A stretch of DNA of 64,000 nucleotides, taken from positions 310,001 through 374,000 of the forward strand of contig CAJUFN010000001.1 in NCBI GenBank assembly GCA_910585545.1, read 5' to 3'. The position numbers and the translations under genes were made by a program. Under the pieces are notes generated by a model. That model was given only the letters and a program-made list of their open reading frames with translations. It was not told the origin of the DNA and searched no databases. Shown in pieces: positions 35,334 to 44,291 of this stretch. Origin of the DNA: an uncultured Lachnospiraceae bacterium. Lineage in GTDB: Bacteria; Bacillota; Clostridia; Lachnospirales; Lachnospiraceae. Numbering within the stretch: position 1 is the first letter of the stretch; every line of letters starts with the position of its first letter.

Positions 35334-36164
35334 TTAGGCGATTTGGATACTTTGAGGCTTTCTCTTTATAAATTCTGTATAGTAGCCAAATCCACATTCT
35401 TTTAAGATTTCTCCGGCTTTCTCATATGCATAGGCAATATGCTCCGGCCTGTGAGCATCCGAACCTACGGTTACCATCTCACCGCCAAGTTCTTTGTATC
35501 GTTTTAGTATATCCGGATGCGGATGTGCAAAGCCCAACCCATACTTCATTCCCGCCATATTCAATTCCAAAGCTTTTCCATTTGCAATCAGATATTTTAA
35601 AATTTCATCGATTTCGTCTGCAAATTGGCGATAGGAATAAAATTTTTGCTGCTCTTTTCCATAACGGACGATATAGTCCAAATGCCCCAGGGCGTCAAAA
35701 TCTTCGACTGCCTTTATATAATCAAGCATTTCGACAAACGCCTCCTTGTATCTCATTTGATCAGGGCGCCCATCTGTGTCCTTCGTATAATAAGGATCGA
35801 TTCCGCCAAACACATGGCCGGAACCAATAATATAATCAAATGGATATTCCTTTGCAATCTTACGATAACTTGTTCCCAGATGACTTTGCAGACCGAATTC
35901 AACTCCGATCCGAATATCGATCCGGTCTTTATATTTTTCCTTGAGTTCTTCTAACACCGCAAAATATTCATTTAAATCAAACAGGAATTCATTCTTTGTC
36001 ATATCCCCATTGGTTGTCTCGAATGGAAAATCCAAATCATAATGGTCGGTAAAACAGATTCTTTTCAATCCTTTTTCAAGCGCACCTTTGATCATCGCTT
36101 CCGGTGTGGCGCCTCTGTCTGCATCCGGCGAAAAATTCGTGTGCATATGACAATCTGATATCAT
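35334..36164 (-). CDS. PHP-domain histidinol-phosphatase family protein
   Basis: A 276-aa polymerase/histidinol phosphatase (PHP) domain hydrolase, HisJ-like. Metal ligands are seen in DCHMHTNFSPD, CFTDHYD, GHLDYI and GSDAH. I chose the ATG at 36164 (GGAG at 9 nt); the ATG at 36173 sits directly on the ribosome binding site. It is the last gene of the iscR operon and is not near other his genes, so another phosphoester substrate is possible. Confidence 0.85.
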   Translation of the reverse strand: MISDCHMHTNFSPDADRGATPEAMIKGALEKGLKRICFTDHYDLDFPFETTNGDMTKNEFLFDLNEYFAVLEELKEKYKDRIDIRIGVEFGLQSHLGTSYRKIAKEYPFDYIIGSGHVFGGIDPYYTKDTDGRPDQMRYKEAFVEMLDYIKAVEDFDALGHLDYIVRYGKEQQKFYSYRQFADEIDEILKYLIANGKALELNMAGMKYGLGFAHPHPDILKRYKELGGEMVTVGSDAHRPEHIAYAYEKAGEILKECGFGYYTEFIKRKPQSIQIA

Positions 36165-36165
36165 C

Positions 36166-37257
36166 TTACTCATCTCCTGTAATCGTCCCTCCGCCAAGGA
36201 CATATTCGCCATCATAAAGCACAACAGCCTGTCCCGGCGTGACTGCTCTTTGTTTTTCTTCAAATGTACAAAGGATTTCATCTTCTCCTGTTTTCTTAAC
36301 AGTACACCATGCTCCCTTGTGATTATAGCGGATTTTTGCAAAAACTCGTTTCTCTTCTGTCAAATCTTCGATCGACATAAAGTTTATCCGGTTTGCCCGC
36401 ACATAATATGTCATGGAATCTTCATTCGTTCCAATCACAACCTCATTCGTTTCCGGCCGGATTTCTATGACAAATGCCGGATATCCAAGCGCCAACCCAA
36501 GACCTTTTCTCTGACCTACGGTATAATGAGTAATCCCTTTGTGTGTCCCAAGTATCTTTCCTTCTGCTGTCACAAAATTTCCTTCCGGAATCTCTTTATC
36601 ACTGTTTTCTCTGATAAACGCAGCATAATCTCCATCCGGTACAAAGCAGATATCCTGGCTGTCCGGCTTCGATGCTACTTTCAAATCGATGTTCTCTGCG
36701 ATTTTTCGTATTTCATCTTTGGAATAAGCTCCTACCGGCATCAGTGTGCGCTTAAGCTGCTCCTGTGTCAGATTGTAAAGTGCATAAGTCTGGTCTTTTG
36801 CCAGGGTCGCAGAACGCCTCAAGCTATATCTTCCATTTTCAAGCTGCTCAATCCTTGCATAATGTCCGGTAGCAATATAATCTGCCCCAATATCCATACT
36901 GCGTTTTAACAAGGATTCCCATTTCACATAACGGTTACAGGCAATACATGGATTCGGTGTTTTTCCATGCAGATATTCTTCCACAAAATAGTCAATGACA
37001 TGCTCCTTAAATTCATTTTTGAAATTCATCACATAATACGGAATATTAAGATCTGCTGCCACCCTTCTTGCATCATCTACCGCACTAAGTCCGCAGCATC
37101 CGCCGTTCTCTTCCTGCACAAGGCGCTCCGTATCCTGCCATATCTGCATCGTGACGCCAATCACCTCGTATCCTTGCTCTTTTAAAAGATAGGCGGCTAC
37201 TGAAGAATCCACGCCTCCGGACATTCCGACTACTACTTTTTTCTTTTCTACAGACAT
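36166..37257 (-). CDS. mnmA: tRNA-specific 2-thiouridylase MnmA
   Basis: Thiolates U34 of tRNA(Glu, Gln, Lys). The PP-loop GMSGGVDSSV, the catalytic NPCIACN Cys and the second Cys in SQDICFVPDGDY are present. 363 aa. It sits directly after iscS-iscU, the source of its sulfur, so the operon links cysteine desulfuration with tRNA thiolation. Confidence 0.97.
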   Translation of the reverse strand: MSVEKKKVVVGMSGGVDSSVAAYLLKEQGYEVIGVTMQIWQDTERLVQEENGGCCGLSAVDDARRVAADLNIPYYVMNFKNEFKEHVIDYFVEEYLHGKTPNPCIACNRYVKWESLLKRSMDIGADYIATGHYARIEQLENGRYSLRRSATLAKDQTYALYNLTQEQLKRTLMPVGAYSKDEIRKIAENIDLKVASKPDSQDICFVPDGDYAAFIRENSDKEIPEGNFVTAEGKILGTHKGITHYTVGQRKGLGLALGYPAFVIEIRPETNEVVIGTNEDSMTYYVRANRINFMSIEDLTEEKRVFAKIRYNHKGAWCTVKKTGEDEILCTFEEKQRAVTPGQAVVLYDGEYVLGGGTITGDE

Positions 37258-37275
37258 TTTCTCTGCCTCTTTTTC

Positions 37276-37716
37276 TTAGTATTCTTCTTCCTCTTCTTCG
37301 TCCTCATGGATATCCGTCTTCGGTTTCTCCAATCCTTCGATTTCTATGCCATTCTTCTTAGCATAATCCCAAAGTGCCGCATGAATCGCTTCCTCGGCAA
37401 GAAGAGAGCAATGCACTTTCACCGGCGGCAGCCCGTCCAGAGCTTCCATGACCGCTTTGTTTGTCACTTTCAATGCTTCATAAATCGTTTTGCCTTTCAC
37501 AAGCTCCGTTGCCATACTGCTTGTGGCAATCGCTGCTCCGCATCCAAATGTTTTGAATTTTACATCACGGATAATCTGATTCTCATCAATATCTAAAAAG
37601 ATACGCATAATATCGCCGCACTTTGCATTTCCTACTGTGCCTACTCCACTTGCATTTTCAATCTCTCCTACATTTCTCGGATTCTGAAAATGATCCATTA
37701 CTTTTTCTGTATACAT
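37276..37716 (-). CDS. Iron-sulfur cluster scaffold protein, NifU/IscU type
   Basis: A 146-aa scaffold on which Fe-S clusters are built. The three cluster ligands lie in GNAKCGD, TFGCGAA and VHCSLLAEEA. It lacks the C-terminal domains of full NifU and has an acidic Glu tail. It follows iscS by 21 nt. The variant with mnmA downstream is typical of clostridia. Confidence 0.95.
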   Translation of the reverse strand: MYTEKVMDHFQNPRNVGEIENASGVGTVGNAKCGDIMRIFLDIDENQIIRDVKFKTFGCGAAIATSSMATELVKGKTIYEALKVTNKAVMEALDGLPPVKVHCSLLAEEAIHAALWDYAKKNGIEIEGLEKPKTDIHEDEEEEEEY

Positions 37717-37737
37717 AATAAATTCCTCCTGCTTGTT

Positions 37738-38919
37738 TTATTTCTGTTTCTTTACGAAATCTTCGTATAACGGAGACATATTTCTTAAATTAGCCACAAT
37801 CTCCTTTAATGTATCTACAACATAATCCATGTCTTCTTTTTCAAATTCTTCATTCAGCGTAATGCGAAGCGAACCATGCGCGATTTCATGCGGAAGTCCA
37901 ATTGCCAACAATACATGCGATGGGTCTAATGAACCTGATGTACAAGCCGAACCGCTAGATGCACAGATTCCTTTCATATCCAACATGATAAGCAAGGATT
38001 CCCCTTCCACAAATCGAAAACTAAAATTGGCATTATTCGGAAGTCGCTTCTTCGGATCTCCGTTTAATTTTGTATACGGAATCTCTTCTAAGACACGCCC
38101 AATCAAATAATCTCTAAGTTCGATCTCTTTTTTGGTTCGTTCTTCCATCGTGCGTACTGCGCGTTCTACCGCTGTCCCAAGTCCAATAATTCCCGGTACG
38201 TTCTCTGTTCCGGCACGTCTTCTTCTTTCCTGTGCACCGCCATGTACGAAAGAACGGATTTTTACGCCCTTTCGGATATACAAAAATCCGATTCCTTTTG
38301 GACCGTTTAATTTATGACCGCTGGCACTTAACATATCAATATTACACTCATCCACATTGATCGGAACCTGTCCAAATGCCTGTACAGCATCGGTATGGAA
38401 CAAAATTCCATGTTCTTTTGCAATGCTTCCGATCTCCTTGATCGGTTCTATCGTTCCGATTTCATTGTTGGCATACATAACGGAAATCAAAATCGTATCT
38501 GGCCGAATCGCTGCCTTTAAATCCTCAAGACGTACCATTCCATTTTCGTCCACTTCCAGATAAGTAATCTCAAATCCTTTTTTCTCCAGATATTCTCCGG
38601 TATGCAAAATGGCATGGTGCTCGATTTTTGTTGTGATGATATGCTTTCCTTTGTCTTGATAAGCTTCTGCCGTTGCCTTTAATGCCCAGTTATCGGCTTC
38701 GGAGCCGCCTGCCGTAAAATAAATCTCATTTGCATTTGCTCCTAACACCTTGGCAATTGTTTCTCTTTGACGAGTAATCGCATCTTTATTCTTTGCCGCA
38801 AAACCATATACGCTTGATGGATTTCCATAACATTCCGTAAAATACGGAATCATTGCTTCTAACACTTCCGGCGCAGTCTTTGTTGTCGCCGCATTATCTA
38901 AATATAATAACTTTTCCAT
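37738..38919 (-). CDS. Cysteine desulfurase, NifS/IscS type
   Basis: A PLP enzyme that takes sulfur from cysteine for Fe-S clusters and thio-tRNA. The PLP lysine is in SASGHKLNGPKGIGF and the catalytic Cys in SSGSACTSGSLDPSHV. At 393 aa it is of class I type. It follows iscR by 11 nt. Confidence 0.97.
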   Translation of the reverse strand: MEKLLYLDNAATTKTAPEVLEAMIPYFTECYGNPSSVYGFAAKNKDAITRQRETIAKVLGANANEIYFTAGGSEADNWALKATAEAYQDKGKHIITTKIEHHAILHTGEYLEKKGFEITYLEVDENGMVRLEDLKAAIRPDTILISVMYANNEIGTIEPIKEIGSIAKEHGILFHTDAVQAFGQVPINVDECNIDMLSASGHKLNGPKGIGFLYIRKGVKIRSFVHGGAQERRRRAGTENVPGIIGLGTAVERAVRTMEERTKKEIELRDYLIGRVLEEIPYTKLNGDPKKRLPNNANFSFRFVEGESLLIMLDMKGICASSGSACTSGSLDPSHVLLAIGLPHEIAHGSLRITLNEEFEKEDMDYVVDTLKEIVANLRNMSPLYEDFVKKQK

Positions 38920-38930
38920 GTTATCTCCTC

Positions 38931-39395
38931 CTACTTTGCATTGTTACTGCAAGCCTTTATTGTCTTTTCTTCCTCACAGTTTACTTTCTTGCTTTCTTCC
39001 ACAAGTGTAGACAGTTTGATCCCATCTACCGTTTCATTTATCTTTTCATTAATCTGCTTCCAGACATATTTTGTCACACATGTTCCTGACGCTTCACATC
39101 CGCCCTCATGATATGCAAGACATTCTGCCGGTTCTAAATCACCTTCCAAAGCTCTTAGCACATCTCCTGCGGAAATATCTTCTGCTGCTTTTGCAAGTAC
39201 ATATCCGCCGCCTGCACCTCGTATGCTTTTTACCAAATCTGCTTTCTTTAACTTCGCCATCAGCTGTTCTAGGTATCGTTCGGAAATATCCTGACGTTCC
39301 GCAATGCTGCCAATAGATACTGGTTCATTCTCACTATATTTTGCAAGATCTACGATGGCTCGAAGTCCATATCTTCCTTTTGTCGAAAGTTTCAC
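38931..39395 (-). CDS. iscR: Rrf2-family regulator, IscR-like
   Basis: A 154-aa winged-helix regulator. The N-terminal KLSTKGRYGLRAIVDLA and QDISERYLEQLMAKL segments are typical. Three cysteines in C-x7-C-x5-C (ECLAYHEGGCEASGTC) resemble the cluster ligands of IscR, whereas CymR lacks them, so it probably senses Fe-S status. The start is GTG (39395) after AGAAGGTG. It heads the iscS-iscU-mnmA operon and may repress itself. Confidence 0.88.
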   Translation of the reverse strand: MKLSTKGRYGLRAIVDLAKYSENEPVSIGSIAERQDISERYLEQLMAKLKKADLVKSIRGAGGGYVLAKAAEDISAGDVLRALEGDLEPAECLAYHEGGCEASGTCVTKYVWKQINEKINETVDGIKLSTLVEESKKVNCEEEKTIKACSNNAK

Positions 39396-39425
39396 ATTTT
39401 CACCTTCTATCAATTCTGTAAATAT

Positions 39426-39449
39426 AATCCCTAGCATTTTAGTAGGATT
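39426..39449. promoter_or_regulatory. Candidate Rrf2/IscR operator
   Basis: An imperfect inverted repeat, AATCCCTA...TAGGATT, lies just downstream of the iscR -10 region, where binding would block transcription. Autoregulation is inferred from the family. Confidence 0.4.
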
Positions 39450-39461
39450 TCGTCTTTTTGT

Positions 39462-39490
39462 AGAATAACACTCTATCTTTGTTCTGTCAA
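39462..39490 (-). promoter_or_regulatory. Promoter of the iscR operon
   Basis: A perfect TTGACA, a 17-nt spacer and TATTCT on the minus strand. Confidence 0.7.
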
Positions 39491-39537
39491 GGTTTGTAAA
39501 AGAATATGTTATACAGACAACAATTCAAGGAGTTATT

Positions 39538-40899
39538 ATGCCAAAAATTTCATCGGATAAACATCTTTTACTAAAGGGCACCTTTATACTGACGGCAACC
39601 GGATTCATCACAAGAATCATCGGATTTTTCTACCGCATCTTTTTAAGCCACACATTTGGAGAGGAAGGCGTTGGACTCTACCAACTCATTTTTCCTGTCT
39701 ACGCCCTATGCTTTTCATTTACCTGCGCCGGACTGCAGCTTGCTATCTCAAGATGTGTCGCACGTTACAAAGCTTCCGGCAATACGAGACGGGCGATGGA
39801 ATGCCTCTATGGCGGGTTGTCTCTATCAGTCATCTTGTCCGTATGCGTCATGTTCCTCTTGCAAAATAACAGCGAGGTAATCGCCCTTCGCTTCTTAGGT
39901 GATGCGAGATGCGCCCCTCTCTTATCTGCGATGGCTTACGCCTTCCCTTTTGCTTCCATACATAGCTGCATTGTCGGTTATTACATCGGATTAAAAGCAA
40001 CCAAGATTCCTGCTATTTCTCAGTTAATTGAACAGGTTATTCGGATTGCTTCTGTTTACGCACTCTATATTGCTCTTAGCAAGAATCATGCAAATGTAAG
40101 TGTTACGGTCGCCGTATGCGGTTTGGTCTTTGGCGAAATCTCTTCCGCCGCCTTTATTTTATGGAATTTCGGACGCAGCATACCCCATCTTCCTCAAAAA
40201 GAAAGCCATATGCTCTCCTCCTTTTTCGAGACCACATGGCTTTCCATACCACTTACTGCAAACCGTATTATGCTGAATATCCTGCAAAGCATCGAAGCCG
40301 TATCCATCCCTGCCAAACTCTTGTTATATGGATATACCACCAAGGAAGCTTTAAGCATCTACGGAGTACTAACCGGAATGGCCCTGCCTTGCATTTTGTT
40401 TCCCTCGGCAATCTCGAATTCCATTGCCACTATGCTACTTCCGGCAGTAGCAGAAATGCAGTCCAACGATAGCTCTAAAGCACTGAAAACCTTGACCCGC
40501 AAAGTCAGCATTGTCTGTATTATGCTAGGAAGCGGATGTACTGTTTTATTCCTTGTATCAGCCCGTTTCATTGGAGAAACCGTATTCCACAGTCCTCTCG
40601 CCGGAAAATTCATCTTCATCCTCGCTTGGATCTGTCCATTTTTATATGTCAGCACAACCTTAATAAGCACCTTAAACGGCCTGGGAAAAACATTTTTAAC
40701 ACTTTGCATCAATGTACTCGGTCTTTGCATTCGTATCGGAGGCGTCTTTTTCCTAACACCGTTTTACGGAATCAAAGGCTATCTCTACGGATTACTCATA
40801 AGCCAGATTGTAGTCACGCTGCTATGCTATGTTTCCCTTTGGTTCTATCTCTTACCAAAAGTTAAAAAACATCAAGTGAGACCGTCAGAGGGTTTTTAA
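39538..40899 (+). CDS. SpoVB-like MATE/MOP-superfamily polysaccharide/lipid flippase
   Basis: A 453-aa membrane protein with about 12-14 hydrophobic segments. The N-terminus (LLLKGTFILTATGFITRIIGFFYRIFLS, split: GTFILTATGF and IIGFFYRIFL) is typical of SpoVB/YtgP oligosaccharide flippases, which export lipid-linked precursors in spore cortex or wall synthesis. The ATG has AAGGAG at 5-6 nt. The last 12 codons and the stop lie inside a 68-bp palindrome. The exact substrate is unknown. Confidence 0.85.
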   Translation: MPKISSDKHLLLKGTFILTATGFITRIIGFFYRIFLSHTFGEEGVGLYQLIFPVYALCFSFTCAGLQLAISRCVARYKASGNTRRAMECLYGGLSLSVILSVCVMFLLQNNSEVIALRFLGDARCAPLLSAMAYAFPFASIHSCIVGYYIGLKATKIPAISQLIEQVIRIASVYALYIALSKNHANVSVTVAVCGLVFGEISSAAFILWNFGRSIPHLPQKESHMLSSFFETTWLSIPLTANRIMLNILQSIEAVSIPAKLLLYGYTTKEALSIYGVLTGMALPCILFPSAISNSIATMLLPAVAEMQSNDSSKALKTLTRKVSIVCIMLGSGCTVLFLVSARFIGETVFHSPLAGKFIFILAWICPFLYVSTTLISTLNGLGKTFLTLCINVLGLCIRIGGVFFLTPFYGIKGYLYGLLISQIVVTLLCYVSLWFYLLPKVKKHQVRPSEGF

Positions 40900-40931
40900 A
40901 AACCCTCTGACGGTCTCACTTGATGTTTTTT
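40864..40931. terminator. Perfect 68-bp palindrome, bidirectional terminator
   Basis: Two 34-bp halves are exact complements with no spacer, ending in T6 on each strand. It covers the last 12 codons and the stop codon of the spoVB-like gene and lies 11 nt from the stop of the convergent spoIIM-like gene. It can terminate both. Confidence 0.9.
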
Positions 40932-40941
40932 CTCCTTTTTT

Positions 40942-41517
40942 TCACAACATTTTAATGATAATTTTCATAAATACCGGATTAACATAGCCTTCCATAATCA
41001 TACCAACAGCAAATGCCAACAGTACAAATATAGTTTTTGTCATATTCCAACGTATTGACGGGTATGTATAGAGATACCATAATATCACTACATAGACTGG
41101 TATGTAAAAAAGAAAATGTGGCATCATCCCTGCCACGCAAAGAACGACTCCTTTCACTCCCATTCGTAAAAGTCCTGTCACAGACACGATTCCGCCAAGA
41201 AAGCCTGTCCATGCAAGAAATACAATCACGGCAAGTTTTTTCAATCTTGTGAGCGCACATAACCCAAGCGCCAAAAACGGGATTGCACGTATCCGGAACA
41301 AATACCAGATATAATCTGCCGGTATGATTTTCATCTGCATATATTCGTTCAGAAAATATTCGTTAAATATTCCTGTAACTGCCACATAATCTTTTACCGT
41401 AAAATTTGCATACAAGATTCCCGCAAAAAATCCCGCCATATAAAATAGCAGCAATTGCTTCTTACTCTGCTGTATCTTCAAGATAAATATCTGCCTCCTA
41501 TCTTTTTGATACTTCAT
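40942..41517 (-). CDS. spoIIM: Stage II sporulation protein M-like membrane protein
   Basis: A 191-aa protein with about five membrane segments. The N-terminal soluble stretch, the central IRAIPFLALG and the end EGYVNPVFMKIIIKML fit the SpoIIM family, which anchors SpoIID and SpoIIP in the engulfment complex. Its position next to nudF matches Bacillus, where nudF and spoIIM are close. Family similarity is moderate, so the call leans partly on context. Confidence 0.7.
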   Translation of the reverse strand: MKYQKDRRQIFILKIQQSKKQLLLFYMAGFFAGILYANFTVKDYVAVTGIFNEYFLNEYMQMKIIPADYIWYLFRIRAIPFLALGLCALTRLKKLAVIVFLAWTGFLGGIVSVTGLLRMGVKGVVLCVAGMMPHFLFYIPVYVVILWYLYTYPSIRWNMTKTIFVLLAFAVGMIMEGYVNPVFMKIIIKML

Positions 41518-41554
41518 TTATATGCCGGGATTCCCGATTTATTCATAGGGCTTC

Positions 41555-42097
41555 CTATGCTTTATTATATTTTGCATCATAGGCAAGAATGGATGCGATT
41601 GTCTTGGAATCTTCAATCTCGCCTTTAAAAATTTTTTCCTTGAGTTCTTCAACGGTACATTCTTTCACATCAATGAATTCATCTTCATCGAGATTTTGTC
41701 TGGACGCAACCAGATTACGCGCTACATAAACCGGAACTTTTTCATCGCAAAACGCTACTGCCGTATGTACTGTAATAAGCCATTCCAAATCATCGCTTCG
41801 ATAACCCGTCTCTTCTTCCAGTTCTCTTGCCGCACAGATTTCGCCTGGTTCTCCTGGTGCGTCCAATGCTCCTGCCGGAATCTCCAACGTAAACCGTTCC
41901 AATGCCGGGCGATATTGTTCCACCATTAAAATGGTACCCTTGTCCGTCACTGGCACAACTGCCGCCGCTCCTTTATGATGAAGGAAATCCCATTTTGCAG
42001 TCTTGCCATCCGGCGTCTGCATCGTATCCTCATAAAATCCCAAAATATTTCCCTGATATACCAGTTTACGCTCAATCCGTTTTATATGTTCTGCCAT
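41555..42097 (-). CDS. nudF: NUDIX hydrolase, ADP-ribose pyrophosphatase type
   Basis: A 180-aa hydrolase of ADP-ribose and related nucleoside diphosphate sugars. The Nudix box ends ARELEEETGY and is preceded by LEIPAGALD; the spacing before the box has one extra residue compared with the standard pattern. VEQYRPA upstream is typical of NudF. It lies between pgm and the spoIIM-like gene. Confidence 0.9.
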   Translation of the reverse strand: MAEHIKRIERKLVYQGNILGFYEDTMQTPDGKTAKWDFLHHKGAAAVVPVTDKGTILMVEQYRPALERFTLEIPAGALDAPGEPGEICAARELEEETGYRSDDLEWLITVHTAVAFCDEKVPVYVARNLVASRQNLDEDEFIDVKECTVEELKEKIFKGEIEDSKTIASILAYDAKYNKA

Positions 42098-42130
42098 TTC
42101 ATTTCCTCTCTTTTCTTTGATACAAGTTTT

Positions 42131-43561
42131 TTATACCAGCCCTAAAAACTCCTCATAAATATCACATAATGCTTTTGCCTGTTTTATGTTTTCCATTTCA
42201 CAGAAAATACGAAGCAGCGGTTCCGTACCTGAGAATCTTGCAATAATCCATCCGCCATTTTTAAAGTATACCTTGCAGCCATCCAAATATGATACCTTTT
42301 CCACCTCATATGGCATATTCGGAAGTTTTCTGTCTTCCATCAACATTTTATAGATTGCCTCTTTCCTTTCCTGAGTAAACTTATAATCCCTTTCTTCCAT
42401 CTCCAGCTTTCCAAATTCTGCATAGATGTCTTCCATAATCTCAGAGAGTTTCTTGCCGCTTACTGCAATCATTTCTACAAGAAGCATCGCGGCATAAATG
42501 CCGTCCTTTCCATTAATATGCCCTTTTACCGTAAGTCCGCCTGAAGATTCACCACCGATAATCGCGCCCGTTTCCTGCATCTTAGATGAGATGTGCTTGA
42601 ATCCAACCGGAACCTCATGGCAGCTTTCTCCAAATGCATTTGCTACTTTATCCAGCATATGCGTAGTTGCGATATTTCTTACCACCGGCCCTTTCCATCC
42701 TTTATAACGAATCAGATAATAATATAAAAGAACCAAAATATCATTTGGATGCAGATATTTTCCTTCATCATCGATAACGCCAAGACGGTCTGCGTCACCA
42801 TCGGTTGCAATTCCAAGATCACAGCCATGCTCCGCCACATAGCCCTGCAATTCTTTCAATGTGTGTTCCGTTGGTGCCGGAAGCTTCCTTCCAAACAATG
42901 TGTCATGCTCTGTATGGATAAAATCCATATCGCATCTTGCAATCGCAAGAATCGTCTTAAGCGAAGTAAGGCTAACACCAAACATCGGATCTACCGCTAC
43001 AAACAAGCCGGAATGTTTGATCGCTTCCATATCAATCCGCTCGATAATATTATCCAGATACTCATTGAGCGGATTAAATTCTATTACCATGCCCTCCGCC
43101 ACAGCCTGATCATAATCGGCACGTTCTATGATTCCGCCCTCTGCTACAAAATCCTCCACCTTCTTCAAATATTTCTCAATATCTTTCGTCTGCTCTTCAT
43201 TAGCATCTCTTCCGCCCCTTGTAAACACTTTAATTCCATTATAAAGAGACGGATTATGACTTGCTGTTACCATCATTCCATATGGATAGTCATGCTTCAT
43301 TACATAATACATAATAAGCGGCGTCGGTGACGAACGGTTCACGAACCATACTTTAATTCCCTCTGCCGCCATAACCTCACAAGTCCAATATACAGTCTCT
43401 TTCGAAAGGAATCTGCGGTCGTATCCGATTACCAATCCCTCTTTATCCACACCTTCCGCTTTCATCTTAAATGCCATTGCTTTCGCAAGTTTTTGAATAT
43501 TCTCCCTGGTAAACTCATCTCCGATTACAGCTCTCCAGCCACCCGTTCCAAATTTTATCAT
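42131..43561 (-). CDS. Phosphoglucomutase/phosphomannomutase family protein
   Basis: A 476-aa alpha-D-phosphohexomutase. The phosphoserine loop MVTASHNPSLYNG, the metal-binding DGDADRLG, the sugar-binding GGESSGG and the phosphate-binding RFSGTEPLLR are all present. It interconverts 1- and 6-phosphates of glucose, mannose or a related sugar; which one cannot be told. An extended -10 (TGTTATAAT, 43602-43607) lies 40 nt upstream. Confidence 0.92.
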   Translation of the reverse strand: MIKFGTGGWRAVIGDEFTRENIQKLAKAMAFKMKAEGVDKEGLVIGYDRRFLSKETVYWTCEVMAAEGIKVWFVNRSSPTPLIMYYVMKHDYPYGMMVTASHNPSLYNGIKVFTRGGRDANEEQTKDIEKYLKKVEDFVAEGGIIERADYDQAVAEGMVIEFNPLNEYLDNIIERIDMEAIKHSGLFVAVDPMFGVSLTSLKTILAIARCDMDFIHTEHDTLFGRKLPAPTEHTLKELQGYVAEHGCDLGIATDGDADRLGVIDDEGKYLHPNDILVLLYYYLIRYKGWKGPVVRNIATTHMLDKVANAFGESCHEVPVGFKHISSKMQETGAIIGGESSGGLTVKGHINGKDGIYAAMLLVEMIAVSGKKLSEIMEDIYAEFGKLEMEERDYKFTQERKEAIYKMLMEDRKLPNMPYEVEKVSYLDGCKVYFKNGGWIIARFSGTEPLLRIFCEMENIKQAKALCDIYEEFLGLV

Positions 43562-43655
43562 CTTTGCCCTCCTTATTTTTATCCGTGATGTTGTTTGTTT
43601 AATTATAACACGTTTTCCTTTTTTAGGAAATCAAAGACTGTCCTATATCACAACA

Positions 43656-43689
43656 AAGTGGGCAAGCCCACTTCAACTCCCCCATCCCT
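43656..43689. repeat. REP-like palindrome, copy B
   Basis: AAGTGGGC-AA-GCCCACTT (43656-43673) with its flank to 43689. On the minus strand it matches 31237-31271 in sequence and orientation, with 26 identical bases. Confidence 0.7.
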
Positions 43690-43789
43690 TTAATGTCAAG
43701 TGATTGCTACGAACTTTTTTGACTTTTTTTCAAAAAAATTCTCGCTAACCCGCATATCTTCGTTGGGGTAATGGTAAATGTATGCTAAG

Positions 43790-44035
43790 TCAGACAAAAT
43801 TTGACGGTAAATTATTGTCAAGTTGCTTCAACCGTTGCTTCTTAATCATATATGCTCCTCTGTCTCCTGTGAACATATCCGGTTTACCAATGTATTGCAT
43901 TCCCATTAAATGTGGTATCATATTTTCTAAATTTGTCACATGGATAATCTTTTTCGGTATATGGATATAGTAATCACTCATACATATAATCCTTTTTATA
44001 TTCAAAAAGACTTCCAACAACTTCTGATTTGCCAT
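43790..44035 (-). CDS. Small ORF of unknown function
   Basis: An 81-aa ORF that I do not recognise. The ATG at 44035 has GAGAGGA 8 nt upstream; an internal ATG at 43981 has AAGGA. The sequence is protein-like in composition (IHIPKKIIHVTN, PHLMGMQYIGKPDMF, KKQRLKQL) and the PHLxGxQY phrase is faintly like phage-associated small nuclease domains, but I would not assign it. It may be a real gene or a remnant. It follows the terminator of the candidate RNA at 44082-44256. Confidence 0.45.
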   Translation of the reverse strand: MANQKLLEVFLNIKRIICMSDYYIHIPKKIIHVTNLENMIPHLMGMQYIGKPDMFTGDRGAYMIKKQRLKQLDNNLPSNFV

Positions 44036-44081
44036 CCGTCAAGTCCTCTCTTGTTCCACATTCCATATTTTTCACCCATAA

Positions 44082-44256
44082 AAGAAAAATGCCTGAGCAA
44101 TTAAGCCCAGGCTAATCTTTTCTTTTATGAATTGCAATTCTGGGAGCAGGTCCTATGATACTCCATAGGCAGAGAGCTTCTTTGTATTTCTATTGCCCGC
44201 AAAGTCGGGACGGGTAGCTCCTCTCTGTCGCCGCAAAAGCACTTAAGCTTTTCATT
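44082..44256 (-). ncRNA. Candidate structured small RNA
   Basis: A 175-nt unit with a promoter and a terminator and no ORF. Hairpins in order on the minus strand are AAAAGC/GCTTTT, a larger domain closed by GGC...AGAGAG with CTCTCT-GCC that contains an inner CCCG/CGGG hairpin, CCTATG/CATAGG, and a terminator stem GCCTGGGC/GCTCAGGC (44091-44112) followed by ATTTTTCTTTT. I do not recognise it as 6S, SRP RNA or a known riboswitch. It could also be a leader of the small ORF downstream. Confidence 0.5.
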
Positions 44257-44262
44257 ACCTAT

Positions 44263-44291
44263 AATCTAACATGAGGATTATCCATTGTCAC
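44263..44291 (-). promoter_or_regulatory. Promoter of the candidate small RNA
   Basis: GTGACA, a 17-nt spacer and TAGATT on the minus strand, 7 nt before the proposed RNA start. Confidence 0.45.

Noticed and set aside
36250..36909. 219-aa ORF on the plus strand
   Set aside because: It is antisense to mnmA and has no family features; it is a shadow of biased codon use.
44082..44256. 6S RNA or SRP RNA assignment
   Set aside because: Neither the long 6S closing stem with a central bubble nor the conserved SRP GGAA-loop hairpin could be found.
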